32,646 nucleotides of DNA from NCBI GenBank assembly GCA_963725415.1, contig CAVRZY010000006.1, positions 1-32,646 of the forward strand, in the 5' to 3' direction. The position numbers were made by a program, and so were the translations under genes. Positions 1 through 9,708 of the stretch are shown here, one piece after another. This DNA comes from CAVRZY01 sp963725415 (lineage in GTDB: Bacteria; Acidobacteriota; Terriglobia; Bryobacterales; Bryobacteraceae). Within the stretch, counting starts at the first letter, position 1. Each line of letters begins with the position of its first letter. The notes under the pieces were generated by a model. It was not told the DNA's origin, made no database searches, and saw only the letters and a program-made list of their open reading frames with translations.

Positions 1-61
1 ACCAAGCTGAGGTTCTAACGAGGCTTCGCCTCAGACCGACGAGGCATGTTGCAGCGCCGTC

Positions 62-162
62 TTCACCGCAGAGGCGCAAAGGGCCCAAAGGGGGCGCAGA
101 GAGATCCTGAGAGGTTTTCTCCGCGTTGCCTCGGCGGCCTTTGCGTCTTTGCGGTGAGAAAA
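62..162. repeat. imperfect inverted repeat, intergenic
   Basis: The left arm (62-104, starting TTCACCGCAGAGGCGCAAAG) and the right arm (118-162, ending CTTTGCGTCTTTGCGGTGAG) are imperfect reverse complements separated by a short AT-richer loop. This wording (ACCGCAGAGGCGCAAAG) is of a type that recurs as dispersed intergenic repeats in environmental bacterial genomes; that last point is memory, not tested. No reading frame here looks like a protein. Confidence 0.55.
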
Positions 163-204
163 ACTCGACTCATTTACGACTACCGCATTTACGAGAGACA
201 CGGC

Positions 205-336
205 GCGTTATTCAGGTTGCAGGATGTTCATGCGGCGCCCCACCCGGACCAGGATCTTGATGGCGCGGTCGAGCTGGTCGCGGGTGTGGGTGGCGATGAC
301 GATGGTGCGGATGCGGGCTTTCCCGTGAGAGACCGT
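205..336 (-). pseudogene. duplicated 3' end of kbl (C-terminal fragment)
   Basis: This stretch matches the 3' end of the complete kbl gene at 10932-11063 over 132 bp without gaps and with 9 differences by my hand alignment (about 93% identity). In the minus frame it reads the Kbl C-terminus, from TVSHGKARIRTIV through LVRVGRRMNILQPE, to the stop at 208-210. The homology begins a few bases past the stop codon on one side and ends abruptly near 336 on the other, where it abuts an unrelated reading frame. No start codon, PLP lysine or catalytic core is present, so it is a gene fragment. Differences include synonymous and conservative changes, so the duplication is not brand new. Confidence 0.85.
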
Positions 337-339
337 CCG

Positions 340-448
340 GAAGCAGGTAGATCGTCGGCTCTCGGCGTAGATCCTCCAGACTCCACTCGACACTCGTCGG
401 ATCTACCCGCTGCAACCAGTCCAGGAATGGCTGTTCCGGCATCACCAC
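340..448 (-). pseudogene. 5' fragment of an unrecognised small gene, broken by the kbl fragment
   Basis: From GTG at 448 (or ATG at 442) the minus strand reads MVMPEQPFLDWLQRVDPTSV and continues through EWSLEDLRREPTIYLLPD before coding character is lost near 340. The composition looks like genuine protein (aromatic, acidic and hydrophobic residues alternating, an EDL..EP..YLLP pattern) and recalls short acidobacterial proteins of unknown function. The frame then runs out of register into the kbl fragment, giving nonsense rich in H, P and R. I infer a gene cut by the recombination that brought in the kbl piece. The function is unknown. Confidence 0.4.
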
Positions 449-501
449 GATCGCTGATCGGTTGATTGTGACCGTGCTGTCAGAGCCCGGTCCCTCTCAC
501 C

Positions 502-1249
502 TCAGGCTGCCTGACGATAATAGTAGTTCAGCATCTCGCCCAGCCGCTATCGGCACCGGATCGCTCCGGGACCTCCGGCAGGAGACGGTTCCGGGATGAT
601 CAGGCGGTTGCTGAGTCCCTGGTGACACTGGGGGCCAGAGTCTCTAAAAAGTCTGCCGTAAACAGCGGGTCCCGGTCGTGGATCAGGTATCGTTTGGCGA
701 GCATGAATCCCTCCTCGGCATCGCTCAGATTGCAGGCCACCTGTCCCATCCAAAGCCCGTCCGCATGGGCCGCTACTCCCGCGATCTCCCCCCGCCGGGT
801 CGTGAGGTCGATCAGCAACAGCACTATGAATCTCGCAAGACCTGTCCGTGTCCACACCTCGACGGTGAAGAAGTCCGCGGCAACCTTCAGCTCCTAGTGC
901 CTGCGCAGGAACTCCTTCCAGGTAGTCTTCCGGCTGCATCCTCCGGTAGCCCCAATCCCGGTCCTCGGTCGCCATGCGGACTACCAACCTCCGGATTTCA
1001 GCCCGCGTCCGAGGTCGTCTTGGACCACGTCGTGCACTGCCATCGTACTTCTTGGCGGTCGTCGTTCAAGCGCAGTCGCTTGTTTCCGAGTTGCTCCCGA
1101 AGGACGCGATTCTCTTCGCGAAGATAATCAAGCGCGTCCCACTGTTGTTGGTTGAACCAGCCGGCGACCGAAATCAGTAGCAGGCGAAACGGATCCAGGG
1201 CTTGGCGCATTCGAATCACAGTAGCATCAGGGCCAGTTGTAGTCTTCAT
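502..1249 (-). pseudogene. decayed integrase-core (DDE) transposase
   Basis: Pieces of one transposase are scattered over different minus frames. The N-terminus at 998-1249 (MRQALDPFRLLLISVAGW, then LREENRVLREQLGNKRLRLN) is the helix-turn-helix region of a family common in Solibacter. A middle part near 945-987 contains EDRDWGYRRMQ. The catalytic core at 600-857 contains GLARFIVLLLIDLTTRR, KRYLIHDRDPLF and FLETLA. The C-terminus near 502-600 contains HQGLSN, IIPEP and LNYYYRQAA before TGA at 502-504. The HDRD aspartate is retained. Disruptions visible: a large internal deletion after residue ~80, frame changes either side of the core, and an in-frame TAG at 547-549 where the family has glutamate. 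A full copy would be about 1 kb. No terminal inverted repeats were found. Confidence 0.8.
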
Positions 1250-1288
1250 CCAGGCGTCAGAAGCGCTTGTTTTTCAGCAGGATCCAAT

Positions 1289-1436
1289 TCTTGGACACTA
1301 CGGGATCACGTTCACGGTCAAAGCCGGCGATAACAAGATCGTCCATAAAGGCACCGTCTCCGGCGAGGAGATGAAGCTGAAGGTCGAGTTCGGAGAGCGC
1401 ACGCTGGAGGTGACCGCCCGGCGCGCCGGTTCGTAA
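1289..1436 (+). pseudogene. C-terminal scrap of an unidentified protein
   Basis: The plus frame reads YGITFTVKAGDNKIVHKGTV, then SGEEMKLKVEFGERTLEVTA and a basic end before TAA at 1434-1436. The G-x-[VI]-SG-[DE]-E-x-K-[LF] pattern resembles the last repeat of beta-rich acidobacterial proteins of unknown function. No start codon or N-terminal domain precedes it; upstream lies the antisense transposase remnant. It is most simply the 3' end of a gene truncated by the insertion. The next gene, the receptor ending at 1478, converges on it. Confidence 0.4.
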
Positions 1437-1477
1437 GGCGGGTTCGACGCAGCGTCGCTCCGGGCGAACGAGGAATC

Positions 1478-4400
1478 TCAAAACTGGAGCCGCAGGGCCA
1501 GTTCCACCGACCGCGGTCCACCGGAGCGGAACGGCGAATTTCCGCCTCCCCCGAAGGATTGGTTCAGCATTCGCGTCATGATGCCGAAATTCGGACTGGC
1601 CAGGTTGGCTCCTTCGTTCGGCGACGGATTGGCGAAGTTCGGATTGTTGAACGCGTTGAATGCCTGAGCCGAGAAACTCAACCGCCATCGCTCCGCGAGC
1701 GCGAACTGCCGCCGGAGCGCAAGGTCGGCCTGAAAGGTTCCGAAACCGCGCAGCACGTTCCGCCCCAGATTGCCCTGCGCGTATCCCTCGGGCGCCTTGA
1801 AGGCTCCTGGGTTCAGACGGCGTCCGCCCGGCGCGTTAGCATCGACGATCCACAGCGCTTCGCCCGTATAGTCGGGGCGGACCTGCGCAAAGAGGCCGCC
1901 ACGGAAATTGCGAGGCGTACGGGAGTTGTTATCGCTGTCGCTCGATGTGTCGCTGCTGAGGCCCTGGACGTCGAACGGGGATCCGGTGCGGAAAGTAACC
2001 ACCCAGTCGAGGAACCATTGGCCGAGCAGCGCCCCCAGGACGCCGCGCGGAGGCGCGTAGACGCGATACGATCCCGAAAAGTTCAGGTTGTGCCGGATGT
2101 CATAGTCGGACGAGCCTCGTTGCCCTCCTCCGAACAAGGACGCGAATCCGCCTCCAAACCCCATGTCGTTCGAAGAGCTATCGATGGAGTGCGCCCAAGT
2201 GTAGCTGACCTGCGTCTGCAAGTTCGACGTGAACCGGCGCCGGAATTGCACCTGTAGCCCGTGGTAGTCCGAGGTGGCTCCGTTGGTGGCGACGCGCGCG
2301 ATCTCGTAGGTATCGCCGAAGGAGGGCTGCGATTCGGTGCGCATCAGCCGGCGGCCCTTGGTGCCCGTGTATCCGATACTGAGCATCTGCCCCCTGCCGA
2401 AATAGCGCTCGATGGCGGTGTTCCATTGAATGATGACCGGCGATTTCAGGCCGGCGTCGGCTCCCGTAACTTGCCCGTAGGGCGGCTCGGGCGGCATTAC
2501 GGGCGGCGCGGCGTCGGATCGCGAGAGCGGGAGTGTGGCGAGCGTTATGGTCCGGTCGTTGGAGTAGGGCGCACCGTTGAAAGCTCCGGCGGCGATGCCA
2601 TAGCCGAGGTCGTAGAACAGACCCAGCCCGGCGCGGAACATCATTTCGCGGTTCTGGGTGGTGTCCATCTGGTAGGCCAAGCCGACGCGCGGCGCGACGT
2701 CCAGCCAGCGCGTATCGTACAGAGGGCGGTCCTGCGTCACCGACGATCCGTTCAACACCAGGGGCTTAGGTCCACTGCGTACTCCGGGCGCCGGGTTGAG
2801 GTCCCATCGCAGGCCATACGTAAGCGTGGTGCGCTCGGTGGCCCTATAGGTGTCCTGGGCGTAAGCGGAAAAGTTGTTGTACAGGGGAAATATCTGTTCG
2901 ACGCTGGAGCTGACCTGCGCACTGGTCGCCACAGCGCTGGACATCGCTCCGTCACCGCCGGAAAGACCGTTGAAGGTGTAGCTCACGCCGTAAGGCAGGC
3001 GATAATTCGTGGGCATGGTGCGGCGGTAATCGAGACCGGCTTTGGACGTGTGCGCGGGCGACGTACTGGTGACGCTGTAGACCATGTTGAACTGCTTCTG
3101 CTCGTTTTGCGACCGGTTCCCAATCGAGTAACCGCCCACGCCCAGGATCATCAGGCTGAAACTGCCCCGGTCGCTGGTGACTCCCGCCGGAAACACCTGG
3201 GCATCGGTCAGCGGCACGGCTCCGCCGAAGTTGTCCATCACGGAATTGCCTTTTGAATCCGACTGCGAATAGTTCACGCGCAGATCGTGCAACGTCGAGG
3301 CGGACGACACCTTTGTGCCGCCCAGCGTGACCGTGTGCGACCGCGAACTGCGGTTGCTCAGCATGTTTGGTGAAACCATCTCCGACCCGCGCGACACTCC
3401 GCCGGAGGGCGAGAAACTGTAGCGGGCAAACAGCGTCAGCCGCTGGCTCCACCCGTGATCCAGCCGGAGGCTGGCCGCTTCCGATCGCGATGGGTTTACC
3501 ACCACCGTGCGGAACTCCGCGGCTTGATCTTCCAGATTCGCGCCGTTGGGGACCGGGAAAGCGTTCAGATACGGACGCAGAACCGCCGCCGCGCTGCGCC
3601 GCGACTGCTTGTCGGGAACACTCGCAATCAGCGTGTCGGGGGTGTCCAGCCGTAGGACTTCGCAGGAGGCGAAGAAGAAGGTTCTGTTCTTCACCAGCGG
3701 TCCTCCGGCGGTTCCGCCGGGACGATTCTGGCGCATCGGGGGTCGGGGATACCCGGAGCTGTTGGCGAACCAGTCGTTGGCGTTCAACCGGTCGTTGCGA
3801 AAGTAGTAGAACAGCGAGCCGTGAAACTGGTTTGTTCCACCCCGGCTGGTCATGCTCACCTGCGCTCCCGGCGAGCGTCCGAACTCGGGCGCGAACGGCG
3901 AGGTCTGCACGCGCATCTCCTGGAGAGCGTCCATCGAAATCATCTCGGTCGAGATGATGCCCAGAGAGCCGCCGGCGAACCCTCCCCCGCGAAATCCTCC
4001 GCCTCCCGGACCTGGGCCCAGCGGCGAGTTCAGGCTTAGACCGTCCATCGTGTAGTAGTTGGTATTGGAGCGCAGACCGTTTGCGTTGAACCCTCCGCCC
4101 GCGCCGCCGGCGGCGCTCGTAATGCCGGGCGTCATCATGATCAGCGCCTCGGTGCTCCGGCCATTCACCGGCAGATTCTGAATATAGTTCTGGTCGACGG
4201 AAATTCCCTGAGAAGCGTCGGTGGTTACGCCTTGCGCGCTGTCGGTGACTGTAATCGATGTCTCCGCGGCAGCCACCTTCAACTCGAAGACGCAACGACT
4301 GGCGGTCCCGAACCGCCAAAGTGACCCGTTCGAGACGGAGCTTCTCAAATCCCGTCTTCACCGCCTCCAGCATATAGTCGCTCGGAGGCAGAGCATCGAA

Positions 4401-4589
4401 CGTGGCCATGCCGACTCCATTGGTGTCCGCCTGATGCACCGCCCCCCGCCGTGTATCGATGAGCACGACGCGAGTGCCCGGTACAACGGCGCCGCTGGGG
4501 TCGGCGGTCGTGACGGACAAGGAAGCCGAATACTCCTGTCCAAGCAACAGCGTCGTGAAAGGGAACAGAACGAGTGTCGCGATGCGCAA
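1478..4589 (-). pseudogene. Oar-like TonB-dependent receptor, frameshifted near 4276
   Basis: Outer-membrane receptor of about 1,035 residues. The best start is TTG at 4589, preceded by GGAGG five bases upstream and giving a signal peptide (LRIATLVLFPFTTLLLG). A carboxypeptidase-regulatory-like domain follows (DPSGAVVPGTRVVLIDTRRG ... GFEKLRLERVTLAVRDRQSL). Then come a plug-like region (IQNLPVNGRS, YYTMDGLSLNS, FAPEFGRSPGAQVSMTSRGG), a long beta-barrel with GLRWDLNP and LSIGYTGTKGRRL motifs, and a terminal aromatic strand (VELALRLQF). The N-domain and the rest lie in two frames: at 4272-4280 (minus GAAGGTGGC) one extra G separates RVE from VAAAETSITVTD. Removing it restores a normal-length protein, so the gene is either recently broken or carries a sequencing error. 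No TonB box was identified. A regulatory-like box lies at 4684-4704. The substrate cannot be read from sequence. Confidence 0.82.
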
Positions 4590-4683
4590 ATCAACCTCCC
4601 ATGCCGGGCGGTGTTCCACCGCCCGCGACTGCACGAGTGAATACCAACAAGGGACGTACACGGCGGGGGCGGTGATGCCGGCC

Positions 4684-4704
4684 GATTGTTAAGATTTGTG
4701 ACAG
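4684..4704. promoter_or_regulatory. putative response-regulator box upstream of the receptor
   Basis: The plus strand contains TGTTAAGATTTGTGACAG (4687-4704), preceded by GAT. It differs at 2 of 21 positions from the box at 7635-7655. It lies 95-115 bases upstream of the TTG start of the minus-strand receptor. Two TGT[TG]-type half-sites at about 10-bp spacing fit an OmpR-family dimer site; that assignment is inference. Confidence 0.5.
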
Positions 4705-4729
4705 CCGGGCGGTGCTTGGTGGGTGCGAG

Positions 4730-7570
4730 TTATTCCTGAACGGCGACAAAGAGTGTTTGCTCTCCTCTGGCTCCGCTGAGAGTGAATGACAAGGGAACCG
4801 CGTCGCCCGAAACACCGTTGGGGACGATGACGTTAAACTGATAAAGTCCGATGGAACCGGCCACCAGCCCGGCATAGGAGTGCACGGCCGGCGTCTGGGC
4901 AAAGAAGAACTGTACCGGGAGGTCCAGGGTGTTGTTCTGTTGGACAACCTCGCCGGCGTCGGCGCGTGGTGTCACTGGGCCGAATCCGATGCCGTAGAGG
5001 ACGATCGTCTCGCCGGGCCGGGCCGGACGCGAAGCTGCGCCTGGGACGGCGCTGGATGGTGCGGCGTAGGTGGATCCGGCGGAAATCGCCGCGACCACAT
5101 ACTGCCTCTCGCCGATCTTGAACGGCAACGGCGCGAGCAGTCCGGGCTGAGTCGTGTTTACATTCACGCTGTAAACGGCGGCCGTTCTGGTGCCGTTCAT
5201 TACGGTGACCTGCTGCCGGCCGAGACCAACATTGGATGGCACTTGAGCGTTCACCTGGCTAGGGCTGATGTAGGCGACGAATGCGTCCTGACCGCCGATG
5301 GCGACTCTGACTCCGTCCAGAGACGTGGGAGCCCTGGCGCCAATAAAATCGGAGGTGGACCATTGACGCGAGACACCGGCAAGGTCAGATCCATAGGTCT
5401 CCATCCAGGTCCCGGGCGCCACGGAGGGGAAACCCCCGAAGCTAGTGCTGCTGACGACTCCGCCTTCGCTCAGACTCTTAGGTAGGGCCACCATCACCCG
5501 CCCGTCCGCGCGAACGGAAAAGTAGAGCCGGCCGTCGCGATCGACGGCCAGTGCATCGCAACCGTTGAGCGGCCCATCTATGTAGGACTTGACTCCACGG
5601 TCGTCTTCGCCGACGTAACCGGTCACGATCCAGATTCTCCTGTTCGCGTCGATTACGCTGACGCGGAGATACTCGGAAAGATAGATGTTGTCCGCCGCAT
5701 CGATCGCCATCCCGTCGATCGAACCAAGACCGACATTGGTAGCTAGCTCTGCGGAGATATCCACGTAGCTGAACGAGCCGGAGGAACCCGCGATAGTCTG
5801 AATCGTGCCTGCCGGGGAAACGCGCCGGATACGATTGTTCCCGCGGTCGGCGATGAGGAGATTGCCCGCCGAGTCAAAGGCGAGATCCCCGGGCGAGTTC
5901 AGCCTGGCGTCGGTTGCGGGACCGCCGTCACCTCGAAACCCGGCGGTGCCGGTTCCCGCGATCACAGTGGTTCTTTGTGTGGCCAAGTCATAGCGAACGA
6001 CACGATGCGCGCCCGCTTCCGAGAACACCAACCGCCCGGCTGGGTCGATAACCAGGCCGGCTGGATCACTCAGCGTGCTGGCGCCACTGTCGGTTCGCAC
6101 GACAGTGAGCACCGTGCTGATGATTCCTTCCCGGTTGATTACTCGAATCTGGTTGCCCTGGGTCAGATAGACATCGCCGTTCGGCGCGCAGGCCACGCGG
6201 TCGAGGTCGGCGATCTGAGCCTGAATCGCCGGCACGTTGTTCCCTGAGGAATAGCCGGTAGGCGAGCGCAGGCCGGCGATGGCGGTGAGTTGGTCCGGAC
6301 GGCGAAACGAGAGTATGCGGGCCGCTCCCGCATCCACCACCAACAGCGAGCCTGTGGAATCGATGCAAAGGCCGCGGGGCCGGACAAGCGGCGCGGTGGC
6401 AGCGGAAGGATAGACGTCGAGTTGCGGCCAGAACCCGGCGAAGTTGTTCACTTTCCCATTCCGCACTTGAAGAACAGCGAAGGAGCTGGTATCGGCGACG
6501 AGCGTACCGGCCCGCGGCGAGACCAGAATGCCGTTGGGTTGATCGATACTTCGTTCCAGCGGCGCTGCGGCGTCGGCGGCCCTGCGGCGTCCATCGCCGA
6601 GGACGGCGGTGATGCGTTGCGCAGCCAGATCCAGGCGTAACACGCGCGCCTGACCGGGCGATGCGATCAGCACCGTGTCAGTCTCGGGATCGTAAGCCAG
6701 TCCGGTGAGCGTCCCGATCGCAACGCGGGTTGCGCTACCGGCTGTGAATGTCCATGACGCGCTGGCGCAGGTGCTGCTACCGGCTATCGTTTCGATGGTC
6801 CCGGAGCTGTTGATGCGGCGGACCCGGCAGTTCGAGCTATCGGCAATGTAGAGATTTCCGGCGCCGTCGAAGGTCAGGCCGCGCGGCGTGCGCAAAAGGG
6901 CTTTGGTGGCCAGGTCGTCGTCCCCTCCAAACCCGGCCACACCGGTCCCGGCAAGGGTTCGGACAAAACCGTCTGAATCGAGCCGGCGCACGACGTGATA
7001 GGTCTCGTCGCTGAAAATGAGCCGGCCCGAGCTGTCTATAACCAACCCGCTCACCGTGCCGACATCCGCGTCCAGAGCGCGGCGCTCTGCGGTTGGGTTC
7101 ACGCTACCGCCACCCGGAAACCCGCCCGTTGAACCCCCGCATCTACCCGTGCCGACCAAGTTGCGAATCGTTCGGTCGGTGAGGATCTTGCGAATGCGGC
7201 ACGCATCAGGATCGGCGAAAATGAGACCACCGTCGCGATCGACCGCCAGAGCCGTGGGACCAAGCAGGTCGGTCTCCAGCGCCGGCCGGTCTTCGACGCT
7301 GTTGGCAATTCTTCCCGTACCGGCGAACCTTTCGATCGTTCCGTCCGGACGCACCCGCCGGATCACCCCGGCGTTCGATTCCGAAATATAGATATTGCCG
7401 TCACTGTCTTCCGCCAGACCAGCAGGACCGTCCAGGAGCGCGTTGACAGCAGGGCCGCCGTCGCCTCGCGAGCCGGTTCCAATCACCGGGCGAATCACGT
7501 AAGGATCCCGAACGCTCTGAGCTGGGGTACCGATGGCGGCGAGCAGAAACAAGACAAGGGTGCGATTCAT
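4730..7570 (-). CDS. secreted NHL-repeat protein with Solibacter-type C-terminal domain
   Basis: 946 residues from ATG at 7570. That start is chosen because a signal peptide follows immediately (NRTLVLFLLAAIGTPAQS); the open frame extends 96 residues further upstream without protein-like character. Roughly residues 20-690 form NHL beta-propeller repeats with the signature G-DGGPA ... L..P.GLA.D..GN.YI.[DE]...N.[RV]R[RI], for example GTGTAGFRGDGGPATDARLN followed by DLAFDSAGNLLIADRGNNRI. The last ~215 residues (SVAPGTWMETYGSDLAG ... VLYGIGFGPVTPRADAGEVV ... FTLSGARGEQTLFVAVQE) match the uncharacterised C-terminal domain I know from Solibacter proteins (TIGR03437). It is likely exported and surface-associated, a binding rather than catalytic protein. 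A regulatory-like box lies 65-85 bases upstream of the start. The gene is intact. Confidence 0.85.
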   Translation of the reverse strand: MNRTLVLFLLAAIGTPAQSVRDPYVIRPVIGTGSRGDGGPAVNALLDGPAGLAEDSDGNIYISESNAGVIRRVRPDGTIERFAGTGRIANSVEDRPALETDLLGPTALAVDRDGGLIFADPDACRIRKILTDRTIRNLVGTGRCGGSTGGFPGGGSVNPTAERRALDADVGTVSGLVIDSSGRLIFSDETYHVVRRLDSDGFVRTLAGTGVAGFGGDDDLATKALLRTPRGLTFDGAGNLYIADSSNCRVRRINSSGTIETIAGSSTCASASWTFTAGSATRVAIGTLTGLAYDPETDTVLIASPGQARVLRLDLAAQRITAVLGDGRRRAADAAAPLERSIDQPNGILVSPRAGTLVADTSSFAVLQVRNGKVNNFAGFWPQLDVYPSAATAPLVRPRGLCIDSTGSLLVVDAGAARILSFRRPDQLTAIAGLRSPTGYSSGNNVPAIQAQIADLDRVACAPNGDVYLTQGNQIRVINREGIISTVLTVVRTDSGASTLSDPAGLVIDPAGRLVFSEAGAHRVVRYDLATQRTTVIAGTGTAGFRGDGGPATDARLNSPGDLAFDSAGNLLIADRGNNRIRRVSPAGTIQTIAGSSGSFSYVDISAELATNVGLGSIDGMAIDAADNIYLSEYLRVSVIDANRRIWIVTGYVGEDDRGVKSYIDGPLNGCDALAVDRDGRLYFSVRADGRVMVALPKSLSEGGVVSSTSFGGFPSVAPGTWMETYGSDLAGVSRQWSTSDFIGARAPTSLDGVRVAIGGQDAFVAYISPSQVNAQVPSNVGLGRQQVTVMNGTRTAAVYSVNVNTTQPGLLAPLPFKIGERQYVVAAISAGSTYAAPSSAVPGAASRPARPGETIVLYGIGFGPVTPRADAGEVVQQNNTLDLPVQFFFAQTPAVHSYAGLVAGSIGLYQFNVIVPNGVSGDAVPLSFTLSGARGEQTLFVAVQE

Positions 7571-7634
7571 CAGGGCCGAAATGCGCACGGCTGAATGTGA
7601 GGGATGCGCGGGCTGCCTGTTCCGGTTCTTGTGG

Positions 7635-7655
7635 ATTGTGAAGATTTGTGTCAGG
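7635..7655. promoter_or_regulatory. putative response-regulator box upstream of the NHL-repeat gene
   Basis: The plus strand carries TGTGAAGATTTGTGTCAG (7638-7655) preceded by GAT. It is nearly identical to the box at 4684-4704 (2 of 21 differ) and lies 65-85 bases before the minus-strand ATG at 7570. It also begins only 3 bases past the stop of the preceding gene (7659), so it sits in the short intergenic gap. Confidence 0.5.
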
Positions 7656-7658
7656 ATT

Positions 7659-8291
7659 TCAGAGCGCGAGTCGTCGCAGGTAGAGCATGTCGCGCAACGC
7701 AAACTTCTGCTTGATTTCAATTGGCCCGACTCGCGCGGTAAAGTGGAACTCGTTCGGGCGGAACGTGATCCCAAACGGATAGCGGAACACGCCGGGTTGG
7801 CGGATGCCTTCTGCCTTCGGAAACTGGAATACCAGGAGCGGACTTCCGTCGATGTCACGCAGGACCCGGCCCCCCGTTGGCCTCACCAGGTCGCCGTCGC
7901 GGTACCGCAGTGAGGCCTGGGCGGCGGCGAGCACGGACATCGCTTCCCGTTCGTCGATGCGCAAGCCGGCGATCGCGATGACGTAGCAGGGATCGCCCTC
8001 GCCAGACGCGGGAGTGGAACCAATCCGGCGATGAGCGTGTATGATGGGAATCCCGCTTTCCCACCGTACGATCAGCTTCAACGATGGGAACGGGCCGCGT
8101 GCGGCGCCGGTGTCCGGCGTGGCGGACGCTTCGTACCGTTTCGGAGCCGTGCGTTTGGCCCACGGTGAGTCCGTCAAGACCCGTTTGGCGTCGCCGTCGG
8201 ACCATTTCTTGACGGGCTTTCTCCACGGTTGCGCCGCCAAGGGAGCAAGTGGGGATGCGAGAATGCATAAGCAGAGAATGACGAATCTCAT
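7659..8291 (-). CDS. secreted protein of unknown function, 210 residues
   Basis: Starts at ATG 8291 with GGGAGG eleven bases upstream, and has a clear signal peptide (RFVILCLCILASPLAPLAAQ). The mature part begins PWRKPVKKWSDGDAKRVLTD followed by SPWAK. This WSDGDAKRVLTDSPWA wording recurs in uncharacterised acidobacterial exported proteins as I remember them. The rest is a compact alpha/beta protein with YVIAIAGLRIDEREAM in the middle and a basic, hydrophobic C-terminus (KFALRDMLYLRRLAL). I do not assign a function. It stands between the kinase and the NHL-repeat gene on the same strand, 88 bases before the latter, and has its own regulatory-like box at 8354-8375. The gene is intact. Confidence 0.75.
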   Translation of the reverse strand: MRFVILCLCILASPLAPLAAQPWRKPVKKWSDGDAKRVLTDSPWAKRTAPKRYEASATPDTGAARGPFPSLKLIVRWESGIPIIHAHRRIGSTPASGEGDPCYVIAIAGLRIDEREAMSVLAAAQASLRYRDGDLVRPTGGRVLRDIDGSPLLVFQFPKAEGIRQPGVFRYPFGITFRPNEFHFTARVGPIEIKQKFALRDMLYLRRLAL

Positions 8292-8353
8292 TCCGGTAAC
8301 GACCTCCCTGGATCTAAGTGGTAGACGGTGCGCTCCGGAATCGGCGTTGCCTC

Positions 8354-8375
8354 GATTTTGTGAAGTAGTGTGACG
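8354..8375. promoter_or_regulatory. putative response-regulator box upstream of the 210-residue protein gene
   Basis: The plus strand reads GATTTTGTGAAGTAGTGTGACG here. The core TGTGAAG-N3-TGTG matches the layout of the boxes at 4684 and 7635 though the spacer differs. It lies 63-84 bases upstream of the ATG at 8291, almost the same distance as the box before the NHL-repeat gene. It is weaker than the other two as a sequence match. Confidence 0.4.
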
Positions 8376-8408
8376 AAGTCCGCGCGGGAGGCGCCTGGAG
8401 GTGCGACG

Positions 8409-9679
8409 TCAGTTGCGCGGAATCCGGATCTCCACTCGCAGGCCGGGCCCCTGGTTTTTCGCGATGATGGAGCCGCGGTGCAGAACGATCGCACGTCGCG
8501 CGATGGCCAACCCCAGGCCGGTTCCTCCCGTGCTCCGGCCGCGGTCGTCGTCCACGCGGTAGAAGGGCTGGAAGCTCGCTTCCAGGGCCTCATCGGGAAC
8601 ACCGGGACCGCGGTCACTCACGGTGATGAGCGCGCAATCCTGTTCGCCGTGCGCCGACAGTTCGATGGGCGCGTCCGCGGGGCCATGCCGGATGGCATTG
8701 CGGAGCACATTCTCGATGGCGCAACGAAGCAACTCCGGATCGCCGTTGATCTTGCCGCGGACAGTCAGATGCAACAGGATCTTGCGGCCCTTTTCCCCCG
8801 CTTCGATCTCACAGCGGTCCGCGGTCTCCCCAAGCAACCACCCCAGGTTCAGGGGCTCGGCGCGAAAGCTGGCCGAGTCGAGTTCGGCACGGGTGACATC
8901 GAGCAATTGATCCACGAGGTGGTCCAAGCGCGTTGACTCTAGCTCGATGCGATCCAGCGCGCCGGGCGCGCCGACCAGCGCAGCCGGCTCAGCGGAGAGC
9001 GCAGTTGGCGGGAAATGTCGAGGCAGAGCCGCTTGTGAGACTCCATCAAGGATTCGATGCGATCCGCCATCTCGTTGAAGGTGGGTGAAAGGAGGCCGAA
9101 CGGATCGCCCGCTTGCGGCTCCATTCGGACGCCAAGCCCGCCGGATCCGAAATGAGCGACCACCGTCTCGATCCTGTGCATGCGCAGAGTGACGTAGGCG
9201 GCCACAGTGCCGCAAAGCACGGCCAGGAACAGCAGGAACCATAGCGCCGGGGAAGTGTAGAATCCGGCCCGGTTCGGCGGCGGCCTTCGGTTCGCCGGCG
9301 CCTGGAAGCGTATGGCCACAACACAGACGCCGCCGGCTGTCCGTTCGACCAAAAGACCATGTCGCGGGGGAAGAAACGGAATCGGAGGTCCGGCGCTGGC
9401 ATTGGAGAGCAGCGCGGATTGATCCTCGCCAGTGGCAAGGTCGCGGCCGGCGGAATCGAGCAAGTAGGGACGAATCCCGACACCCAGCTCGATGGACCGC
9501 GCCATGGAGGAAAGCTCTTCGCTGCCCCCGCGCTGATGAGCCAAACGCGCCGACTCGCAAATACTAGCGAGCCGGAATTTCATCATTTCGAGAACGTAGA
9601 GGACGTTCACCGCGACCAGGCTCGTGCCGCCACACAGGAATAGTACCAGCAGGAGCCAAGAGTCCAGGATCCGCTTCAC
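8409..9679 (-). pseudogene. CpxA-type sensor histidine kinase, disrupted and lacking the phospho-acceptor histidine
   Basis: Starts at ATG 9679, 29 bases after the response-regulator stop. Domains in order: first membrane helix (about residues 8-30), periplasmic sensor region, second membrane helix (about 147-168), HAMP-like linker, dimerisation/phospho-acceptor helix, then a HATPase domain in another frame (NVLRNAIRHG N-box, DRGPGVP G1, GGTGLGLAIARR G2). Two lesions are visible. First, the H-box reads DISRQLRSPLSRL; the codon at 9008-9010 is CGC, so Arg224 replaces the histidine of the usual SHELR. Second, near 8960-8985 the frame shifts; about 28 bases appear missing relative to E. coli CpxA between SPLSRL and GALDRIELESTRLDHLVDQL. 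The 5' frame ends at 8939. As written it cannot autophosphorylate in the normal way. A sequencing error could explain the shift but not easily the His and Glu codon changes. Confidence 0.85.
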
Positions 9680-9708
9680 GCCCGTTATCCAGCTCGGAAT
9701 CCGGTTCC

